Shown: positions 6,319-11,623 of the stretch, in pieces
Position numbering within the stretch: the first letter of the stretch is position 1
How the letters are laid out: the number at the start of each line of letters is the position of its first letter
Source: an uncultured Peptococcaceae bacterium
Lineage (GTDB): Bacteria; Bacillota; Peptococcia; Peptococcales; Peptococcaceae
Length of the DNA stretch: 11,623 bases
Direction: 5' to 3'
Assembly (NCBI GenBank): GCA_958451915.1
Contig: CAUDRX010000068.1
Coordinates: 1 to 11,623 of the forward strand
Translations under genes and position numbers: made by a program
Notes under the pieces: generated by a model
The model's database searches: none
The model's input: the letters and a program-made list of their open reading frames with translations, nothing else
What the model was told of the DNA's origin: nothing

Positions 6319-6781
6319 TTTTTTCTTCGTGATGCTCCAGATAAGTCGCACGTACGATATCATGACGGGTCACGATACCGAGCAGCTGACCTTCGTCATT
6401 GATGATCGGTACACGATTGATGTTTTTTTCGATCATATAATCTGCCGCTTCGCTGACTTCATCATATTCATGCAGCGAAACAACATCCTGCGTCATGAGC
6501 TGCGCAACCGTGGTCGCTCCCATCTCTTCGACTTCGTTTTTGATCGTCTTGAAATTGATCGGGATCGCTCCATCAAAAAGCATCAAAAACAACGGTTTCG
6601 TCAAGGGCTTCTGCTGACGTACAAGGTCTCCTTCTGTAAGGATGCCAATGACATTATTGAACGCATCGATCACAGGTGCACCACTGACACCATGTTCGAC
6701 AAACAATTCTGCCGCTTTTTCCAAAGGATCGTTCGGCGAAAGTGTGAGCACATCCTTTGTCATGATATCTTTGAGCAACAT
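6308..6781 (-). CDS. CBS-pair domain protein
   Basis: 157 residues consisting of two CBS domains and little else. CBS1 (about 1-60) has LLKDIMTKDVLTLSPNDP and GVSGAPVIDAFNNVIGILTEGDLVR. CBS2 (about 93-150) has VAQLMTQDVVSLHEYDEV and NRVPIINDEGQLLGIVTRHDIVR. A linker of about 35 residues (PLTKPLFLMLFDGAIPINF) separates them. CBS pairs (Bateman modules) bind adenine nucleotides or related ligands and regulate a partner. The start at ATG 6781 was preferred over the open frame to 6820 because AAGGAGGAG lies about 6 nt upstream. As first gene of an operon with a split exporter, it may sense an energy or nucleotide signal and gate the exporter; this is inference from context. Confidence 0.92.
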   Translation of the reverse strand: MLLKDIMTKDVLTLSPNDPLEKAAELFVEHGVSGAPVIDAFNNVIGILTEGDLVRQQKPLTKPLFLMLFDGAIPINFKTIKNEVEEMGATTVAQLMTQDVVSLHEYDEVSEAADYMIEKNINRVPIINDEGQLLGIVTRHDIVRATYLEHHEEKNED

Positions 6782-6841
6782 AACTACTCCTCCTTTGAAA
6801 TGGCCCAAACCATTAAACATTCAGGTTATTTTATTAAGTTC

Positions 6842-6870
6842 AGTATAGCACGCAGCCCTGCACGCGTCAA
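6842..6870 (-). promoter_or_regulatory. Sigma-A promoter of the CBS-exporter-FeS operon
   Basis: On the minus strand, TTGACG (plus 6865-6870), 17 nt, then TATACT (plus 6842-6847). The predicted start near 6835 gives a leader of about 54 nt before ATG 6781, ending in a strong AAGGAGGAG ribosome site. No promoter-like sequence was identified between the four downstream genes. Confidence 0.82.
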
Positions 6871-6984
6871 AAGAAATCCCACCTCATCCATAATCTGCCT
6901 GAAACAGATCCGACCAAACGAACACAGGCATATCCAGCTTTTCACCAGAGTGTAAAAAACCATGGCAATTCTGTGCGATTGCAC

Positions 6985-7014
6985 TTGAACCGCCCTTTAC
7001 TAATGATATAAAAT
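6985..7014 (+). promoter_or_regulatory. Probable carB promoter
   Basis: TTGAAC (6985-6990), 16 nt, then TATAAA (7007-7012); reading TAAAAT (7009-7014) as -10 gives an 18-nt spacer. The start would be near 7019-7021, a leader of about 45 nt, with AAGGGAG (7052-7058) before the ATG. The leader is too short for a PyrR-type attenuator, and no clear ArgR operator was seen. The 110 nt between this and the divergent promoter holds nothing else recognisable. Confidence 0.7.
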
Positions 7015-7065
7015 ATGAACGAGATTATAGAGTAAAAGCAATCTAATCAGCAAGGGAGTTTTTTT

Positions 7066-10000
7066 ATGCCAAAATTAGAGAACATCCATAAGATCATGAT
7101 CATTGGCTCCGGCCCGATCATTATCGGTCAAGCATGTGAATTTGACTATTCTGGTACCCAGGCATGCAAAGCGCTGAAACAGTTGGGCTATGAGATCGTT
7201 TTGGTCAACTCTAACCCAGCAACGATCATGACCGACCCTGATGTCGCTGACATCACCTACATCGAACCACTGAATGTTGACCGCCTCACTCAAATCATCG
7301 AAAAAGAACGTCCAGACGCCCTCCTGCCAAACCTTGGTGGTCAGAGCGGGCTCAACCTCTGCTCTGAGCTTTCTGAAGCAGGCGTTCTGGAAAAATACAA
7401 CGTAAAAGTTATCGGCGTCCAGGTCGATGCCATCGAACGCGGCGAAGACCGTATCGAGTTCAAACACGAGATGCAAAAGCTCGGTATCGAGATGGCGCGC
7501 AGCGAAGTCGCTTACAGCGTTGATGAAGCCGTCAAGATCGCCGAAGAATTGAACTATCCGGTCGTTCTTCGTCCAGCTTACACCATGGGCGGTGCCGGCG
7601 GCGGCATCGTATACAATGTTGATGAACTCAAGACCGTCTGTGAACGCGGCCTCCAGGCCAGCATCGTTGGCCAGGTGCTCGTCGAAGAATGCATCACCGG
7701 CTGGGAAGAACTCGAACTGGAAGTCGTCCGTGACGCAGAAAATAACATTATCACCGTTTGCTTCATCGAGAACATTGACCCAATGGGTGTGCACACCGGC
7801 GACTCTTTCTGTTCTGCACCAATGCTTACCATCTCTCAGGATGTACAGGATCGTCTGCAGGAGTATGCTTACAAGATCGTGCAGGATATTGAAGTCATCG
7901 GCGGCTGCAACTGCCAGTTCGCTCATGATCCTAAGACCGGACGCATTGTTGTCATCGAGATCAACCCTCGCACCTCCCGTTCTTCCGCCCTTGCATCCAA
8001 GGCAACCGGTTTCCCGATCGCACTTGTCAGTGCCATGCTCGCCTGCGGTCTTACCCTCAAAGAAATCCCATGCGGCAAATACGGCACCCTCGATAAATAT
8101 GTACCAGGCGGCGATTATGTTGTTATCAAGTTCGCACGCTGGGCCTTTGAAAAGTTCAAAGGCGCTGAAGACAAGCTCGGCACTCAGATGAAAGCCGTTG
8201 GCGAAGTCATGAGCATCGGTAAGACCTACAAAGAAGCTTTCCAGAAAGCCATTCGAAGCCTCGAAACCGGTCGCTATGGCCTCGGCTATGCCAAAAACTT
8301 CCACGCCCTCAGTAAAGAAGAGCTGCTCGCCAAACTCCGCTTCCCATCCAGTGAACGTCAGTTTATTATCTACGAAGCCCTGCGCAAAGGTGCCACCATC
8401 GAAGAGATCTACAATCTCACCAGGATCAAGCACTGGTTCCTTGAACAGATGCTCGAACTCGTTCAGGAAGAAGAACAGCTTCTCACCCTCAAAGGACAGG
8501 TACCAGCTGAGAGCATCCTCAAACAAGCCAAGCTCGATGGCTTCAGCGACCGCTATCTGAGCCAGATCCTCGAAGTGCCAGAAGCTGACATCCGCTCCGC
8601 ACGTTATGAATATGGCATTAAAGAAGCCTGGGAAGGTGTGCACGTCAGCGGCACTCAAAACGCTGCTTACTACTACTCCACCTACCATCTCGACAAGGAC
8701 GAAAGCCCGGTCAACACCGACAAGCCAAAGATCATGATCCTCGGCGGTGGTCCTAACCGCATCGGCCAGGGTATCGAGTTTGACTATTGCTGCGTACACG
8801 CCGCACTCGCTCTGAAGAAGCTCGGTTTTGAGTCCATCATCGTCAACTGCAACCCTGAAACCGTCTCCACCGACTACGACACCTCTGACAAGCTCTACTT
8901 TGAACCGCTGACGCTCGAAGACGTCCTTGCGATCTATGAAAAAGAGCAGCCAGTCGGCGTCATCGCACAATTTGGCGGCCAGACCCCACTCAATCTCGCT
9001 GCTGACCTCAAGAAGAACGGTGTCAACATCCTCGGGACCACGCCTGAGACCATCGACCTCGCAGAGGACCGCGATCATTTCCGCGACATGATGGACCGTC
9101 TCGGTATCCCAATGCCGGAAAGCGGCATGGCTGTCGATGTCGAAGAAGCCCTCGAAACTGCTGAACGCATCGGTTATCCAGTCATGGTGCGTCCAAGCTA
9201 CGTGCTCGGCGGCCGTGGCATGGAAGTCGTTCACGATGATGACCAGATGCGCGTTTACATGGCCGCTGCCGTCGGTGTCACCCCGGATCGTCCGATCCTC
9301 ATCGACCGCTTCCTGAACCACGCCACCGAATGCGAAGCCGATGCCATCAGCGATGGCGAAAACTGCTTCGTACCAGCCGTCATGGAACACATTGAACTTG
9401 CAGGCGTGCACTCCGGTGACTCCGCATGCATCCTGCCATCTAAAAATCTGACCGATGCGCAGATCGCCACCATCAAAGATTACACCAAAAAGATCGCCGT
9501 CGAGATGAACGTCCGCGGGCTCATGAACATGCAGTACGCCATCGAGAATGACACCGTTTACGTGCTCGAAGCCAACCCTCGCGCTTCCCGCACCGTGCCA
9601 CTCGTCTCCAAAGTCTGCAACATCAATATGGTCAAACTCGCCACCGAGATCATGACCGCTCCACTCACCGGCAATCCGTCACCAGTACCAGCGCTCAAAG
9701 ATCATGTCATCCCTCACTACGGCGTCAAAGAAGCCGTCTTCCCATTCGGCAACTTCCCAGAAGTTGACCCTGTTCTTGGGCCTGAAATGCGCTCCACCGG
9801 TGAAGTCCTCGGGCTGTCCAAGTCCTTTGGCGAAGCCTACTACAAAGCTGCCGAAGCTACTCAGCAGATGGTCCTCCCACAGGAAGGCACCGTGCTGCTC
9901 TCCGTCTGCGACCGCGACAAACCCGAACTTCTCGATGTCGCCAAAGCCTTCCATGAACTCGGCTTCAAGATCATGGCCACCGGCGGCAGCTACAAGATGA

Positions 10001-10290
10001 TCAGCGAAGCTGGCATCCCTTGCGAATTCGTCTACAAGATCTACGAAGGCCGACCAAACATCGCCGACCAGATCGCCAACGGCCAGATCCAGCTCATCAT
10101 CAACACCCCGTCCGGCAAGGAAAGCTCTCATGATGACAGCTACATCCGTAAATCTGCCATCAAGCACCATATCTCCTACATCACCACCATGGCAGCTGCC
10201 AAAGCCGTAACCGAAGGCATCAAAGCCTACAAGTTCGGCCAGCATACCGGTGTAAAATCCCTTCAGGAATATCACGCAGACATCCACTGA
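7066..10290 (+). CDS. carB: Carbamoyl-phosphate synthase large subunit
   Basis: Makes carbamoyl phosphate from bicarbonate, ammonia (from glutamine via CarA) and 2 ATP, for pyrimidine and arginine synthesis. 1074 residues, the family's full length. First ATP-grasp half (about 1-400): IGSGPIIIGQACEFDYSG at the N-terminus, TMGGAGGG, GVHTGDS with His243, and E298/N300 in IEINPRTSRSSALASK. Oligomerisation domain about 401-550. Second ATP-grasp half (about 551-935): LGGGPNRIGQGIEFDYC, NCNPETVSTDYDTSDKLYFE, SYVLGGRGMEVV, GVHSGDS with His782, NPRASRTVPL. C-terminal MGS-like allosteric domain: ATGGS (Thr972) and KIYEGRPN. All catalytic motifs are intact. The GDSFCSAPMLTI and GGCNCQFAHDP stretches differ from E. 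coli and B. subtilis. It stands alone, divergent from the CBS operon; carA is absent nearby. Confidence 0.97.
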   Translation: MPKLENIHKIMIIGSGPIIIGQACEFDYSGTQACKALKQLGYEIVLVNSNPATIMTDPDVADITYIEPLNVDRLTQIIEKERPDALLPNLGGQSGLNLCSELSEAGVLEKYNVKVIGVQVDAIERGEDRIEFKHEMQKLGIEMARSEVAYSVDEAVKIAEELNYPVVLRPAYTMGGAGGGIVYNVDELKTVCERGLQASIVGQVLVEECITGWEELELEVVRDAENNIITVCFIENIDPMGVHTGDSFCSAPMLTISQDVQDRLQEYAYKIVQDIEVIGGCNCQFAHDPKTGRIVVIEINPRTSRSSALASKATGFPIALVSAMLACGLTLKEIPCGKYGTLDKYVPGGDYVVIKFARWAFEKFKGAEDKLGTQMKAVGEVMSIGKTYKEAFQKAIRSLETGRYGLGYAKNFHALSKEELLAKLRFPSSERQFIIYEALRKGATIEEIYNLTRIKHWFLEQMLELVQEEEQLLTLKGQVPAESILKQAKLDGFSDRYLSQILEVPEADIRSARYEYGIKEAWEGVHVSGTQNAAYYYSTYHLDKDESPVNTDKPKIMILGGGPNRIGQGIEFDYCCVHAALALKKLGFESIIVNCNPETVSTDYDTSDKLYFEPLTLEDVLAIYEKEQPVGVIAQFGGQTPLNLAADLKKNGVNILGTTPETIDLAEDRDHFRDMMDRLGIPMPESGMAVDVEEALETAERIGYPVMVRPSYVLGGRGMEVVHDDDQMRVYMAAAVGVTPDRPILIDRFLNHATECEADAISDGENCFVPAVMEHIELAGVHSGDSACILPSKNLTDAQIATIKDYTKKIAVEMNVRGLMNMQYAIENDTVYVLEANPRASRTVPLVSKVCNINMVKLATEIMTAPLTGNPSPVPALKDHVIPHYGVKEAVFPFGNFPEVDPVLGPEMRSTGEVLGLSKSFGEAYYKAAEATQQMVLPQEGTVLLSVCDRDKPELLDVAKAFHELGFKIMATGGSYKMISEAGIPCEFVYKIYEGRPNIADQIANGQIQLIINTPSGKESSHDDSYIRKSAIKHHISYITTMAAAKAVTEGIKAYKFGQHTGVKSLQEYHADIH

Positions 10291-10310
10291 TCTAACCGTT
10301 AGATAAAACG

Positions 10311-10365
10311 ATCGCCCCAGGCGATGAAGCACAACCGCTCCATCGCCTGGGGCGATATTTTTATT
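10311..10365 (+). terminator. carB terminator with self-palindromic arms
   Basis: A perfect 16-bp stem, ATCGCCCCAGGCGATG (10311-10326) and CATCGCCTGGGGCGAT (10341-10356), with a 14-nt loop, followed by ATTTTTATT, 20 nt after the carB stop. It may also act from the right, since on the minus strand the stem is followed by CGTTTTATC. Each arm is itself a small palindrome (ATCGCC-CCA-GGCGAT), so a two-hairpin fold is an alternative. Confidence 0.88.
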
Positions 10366-10412
10366 CATGTAATTTGTCACAAGCTCACCTTTTTTCAGGC
10401 TACTATAACAGA

Positions 10413-10595
10413 TCACAGGTCAAACAATTTTCTCAGTTCTTCTTCCAGCGTGCCGTTCTTTGCGTATTCCAGTGTGTCACACAAGCAAATATTGTGTTTC
10501 TCGATGTGGATCTCATCACTGAACCCAAGAATATAGCGTAGGCAGATGCGGTAAATGATCTTTGTCGGTGCGCAACCATACTCATTCTTACTAAA
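10413..10595 (-). pseudogene. Open reading fragment without a start, possible C-terminal gene remnant
   Basis: 60 open codons on the minus strand between TAA 10598-10596 and TGA 10415-10413, in the same frame as the recombinase. There is no in-frame ATG, and no ribosome site was seen. The translation is protein-like: NEYGCAPTKIIYRICLRYIL, then GFSDEIHIEKHNICLCDTLE, and a charged end LEEELRKLFDL. The DNA is more AT-rich than the recombinase. I do not recognise the family. It may be the 3' stub of a gene whose front was lost when the recombinase arrived, or a decayed downstream domain; chance openness over 60 codons is not excluded. The remaining sequence between the carB terminator and 10412 shows nothing recognisable. 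Confidence 0.4.
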
Positions 10596-10658
10596 TTACT
10601 CTTCCGCATCCGACCACCGTTGCGCCCGATACCGAAACGATGACAGGGGCATACCGCA
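10596..10658 (-). pseudogene. Detached C-terminal helix-turn-helix of the recombinase, beyond an amber codon
   Basis: Directly after the recombinase TAG (10661-10659) the same frame continues for 20 codons, CGMPLSSFRYRAQRWSDAEE, to TAA 10598-10596. The joined reading VEAAQ-x-CGMPLSSFRYRAQRW has the form of the short Hin-like helix-turn-helix that ends resolvases of this type (xEAxxxxGMxxSTFYRRxxE). The ancestral protein was therefore very probably 202 residues, with a sense codon (for example Leu TTG) where TAG now stands. Confidence 0.75.
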
Positions 10659-11204
10659 CTACTGTGCTGCTTCTACGCCAGTGATCACACCGGCTTGCCA
10701 CGCATTGCAAACGCTGGCAAAATTCTCAGGCAGCGGTTTTGGCGGTCGGCCGAAACGCACGCCGCGGGCTTTGGCGGCAGCGATGCCTTCGGCCTGACGC
10801 TGTCGGATGTTGTTGCGTTCGTTTTCGGCGACGAAGCTGAGCACCTGCAGGACGATATCCGCCAGGAAGGTGCCAAGCAGATCTTTGCCGAGACGTGTGT
10901 CGAGGAGTGGCATATCAAGAACAACGATATCGACACCGCGCTCCTTGGTAAGGCGTCGCCACTCCTCGAGGATCTCGGCGTAATTGCGACCGAGCCGGTC
11001 AATGCTTTTGACGATGAGCACGTCATCCCGACGCAGCCGCCGCAAAAGCTTTTGATACGCCGGGCGTGCAAAATCTTTGCCGGATTGTTTATCGCTGTAG
11101 ATGAATTTCGCTGCTACGCCCGCTTCCTGCAAGGCAAGGCGTTGGCGAGCGTCGTTCTGTTCGCGGCTGGCAACGCGAATATAACCATATGTTTTATTGC
11201 TCAT
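10659..11204 (-). CDS. Serine recombinase (resolvase/invertase family), truncated by an amber codon
   Basis: 181 residues. The N-terminal catalytic domain (about 5-145) begins TYGYIRVASREQNDARQ and continues with SDKQSGKDFARPAYQKLL, the Arg-bearing motif KSIDRLGRNY and VLDMPLLDTRLGKDLLGTFL. It runs into the long dimer helix VLQVLSFVAENERNNIRQRQ and the AEGIAAAKARGVRFGRP arm. Such small resolvases cut and rejoin DNA at short sites in transposons, plasmids and invertible regions. The reading ends at TAG after VEAAQ, removing the last helices of the DNA-binding domain, which lie in frame just downstream. The residue aligned with the nucleophile Ser10 of gamma-delta resolvase (RV-S) is Ala12, with Ser13 next. 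ATG 11204 follows AAAGGAG by 9 nt. The GC-rich composition contrasts with its flanks, suggesting transfer. It may be inactive. Confidence 0.88.
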   Translation of the reverse strand: MSNKTYGYIRVASREQNDARQRLALQEAGVAAKFIYSDKQSGKDFARPAYQKLLRRLRRDDVLIVKSIDRLGRNYAEILEEWRRLTKERGVDIVVLDMPLLDTRLGKDLLGTFLADIVLQVLSFVAENERNNIRQRQAEGIAAAKARGVRFGRPPKPLPENFASVCNAWQAGVITGVEAAQ

Positions 11205-11230
11205 GATCGATCGCTCCTTTTTTGCTTTTT

Positions 11231-11278
11231 TTTATAACAAAAAAACAGTGCTTCTCGAAATAGGAAGCACTGTTTTTT
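11231..11278 (-). terminator. Strong terminator downstream of the right-edge gene
   Basis: A perfect 9-bp GC-containing stem (CAGTGCTTC 11246-11254, GAAGCACTG 11264-11272) extended by A:T pairs, with a 9-nt loop. On the minus strand it is followed by seven Ts (complement of 11239-11245), then GTTATAAAA. Six Ts on the other side make it bidirectional. It ends transcription from the gene at 11301-11623 and insulates the recombinase. The TTATAAAA next to it could serve as a -10 for the recombinase, but no good -35 was found. Confidence 0.9.
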
Positions 11279-11300
11279 CCATATAGGATGGTTCGTCGGA

Positions 11301-11623
11301 TCATGTTTCATTCGACTCTGTAAAATTCTTTTCTGAGTATAATTTGTCATAATCAAAAATGGGGTCGGTGATCTCTCCCTCGATGTAGGACATATAATTG
11401 CCATACGGACAATAATCTTTACGCTGACATTTTTCAAAGAGGAATGCATCCCGCCACACAGCAATATCATCAGATTCGGCAAACATCGCGAAAATATTGA
11501 GCTCCCCTGCATCATTGAACATGGCATCTTTAGGGCCGTCAAAATAGAGCGCATTATCAAAGATGATGTTTTCGATCTTCCATTCTCCCTGATTCTTATG
11601 CAGCAGATACCCTTCCTGCACGT
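11301..11623 (-). CDS. Unrecognised protein, 3' part only
   Basis: About 106 C-terminal residues of a minus-strand gene that continues beyond the right edge. A GTG at 11621 is in frame but is probably internal. The translation contains GEWKIENIIFDNALYFDGPK, FAESDDIAVWRDAFLF, CQRKDYCPYGNYMSYIEGEI and TDPIFDYDKLYSEKNF. It is acidic and rich in aromatics, with no membrane segment, signal or known catalytic motif. The only two cysteines in this part lie close together (CQRKDYC). The AT-rich codon use differs from the adjacent recombinase. A strong terminator follows 23 nt after the stop, so it is a real, completed 3' end. I do not recognise a family and assign no function. Confidence 0.65.
   Translation of the reverse strand, partial: VQEGYLLHKNQGEWKIENIIFDNALYFDGPKDAMFNDAGELNIFAMFAESDDIAVWRDAFLFEKCQRKDYCPYGNYMSYIEGEITDPIFDYDKLYSEKNFTESNET

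Noticed and set aside
6319..6363. A longer YjjP-like protein beginning at 6363 inside the CBS gene.
   Set aside because: The added 15 residues lie outside the family domain, and the start at 6318 gives a usual length with an 11-nt overlap. The ribosome sites of both are weak, so some doubt remains.
6893..6909. Inverted repeat ATCTG/CAGAT in the gap between the CBS operon and carB.
   Set aside because: Only 5 bp with a 7-nt loop and no T-run; expected by chance in a gap of this size.
7075..9411. A 778-codon open frame antisense to carB, and a second one at 9679-10416.
   Set aside because: carB uses C-ending codons heavily, which keeps an antisense frame free of stops. The translations look like low-grade composition, no ribosome site was identified, and carB itself is unambiguous.
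11231..11259. Promoter for the recombinase overlapping the terminator (TATAAA at 11231-11236).
   Set aside because: The matching -35 position reads TTCGAG, a poor fit, and the AT-run is better explained as the terminator tail. The recombinase promoter stays unknown.

Overview
The window looks like chromosome of a moderate-GC Bacillota (Firmicutes), most likely an anaerobe. The evidence is the ylxM-ffh-rpsP-khpA-ylqD gene order on the minus strand, strong AGGAGG-type ribosome sites, sigma-A promoters with 17-bp spacers, and a clostridial-style dUTPase. A Negativicutes or related anaerobic lineage would fit the multi-cluster Fe-S protein and the split exporter, but nothing here proves the class. 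There is no tRNA, rRNA or CRISPR array.

Layout. Positions 1-2519 (minus) hold the SRP/ribosome operon: ylxM, ffh, rpsP, khpA, an intrinsic terminator, then the start of ylqD, which runs off the left edge. Its promoter lies on top of the stop codon of the upstream dUTPase gene (2516-3025, minus). dUTPase and the plus-strand yebC (3124-3840) diverge from a short region with a palindromic -10 box. yebC ends in two adjacent perfect hairpins that also serve the convergent minus-strand operon. That operon (6781 to 3961) encodes a CBS-pair protein, the two halves of a ThrE/YjjP-YjjB-type exporter, and a Cys-rich protein with four ferredoxin-like motifs and a terminal zinc ribbon. The first three genes overlap, so all four are probably co-transcribed from the promoter at 6842-6870.

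Positions 7066-10290 (plus) hold a full-length carB as a lone gene with its own promoter and terminator; carA is not beside it. The right end (10366-11623, minus) looks accessory: an AT-rich gene fragment, a serine recombinase whose C-terminal helix-turn-helix is cut by an in-frame amber codon, a strong terminator, and the 3' part of an unrecognised gene.

Most of the window is housekeeping. The parts most likely to repay attention are the CBS/exporter/Fe-S operon, including a CxCxxC motif inside the exporter subunit, and the recombinase, which has an amber-split HTH and Ala at the usual catalytic-serine position.
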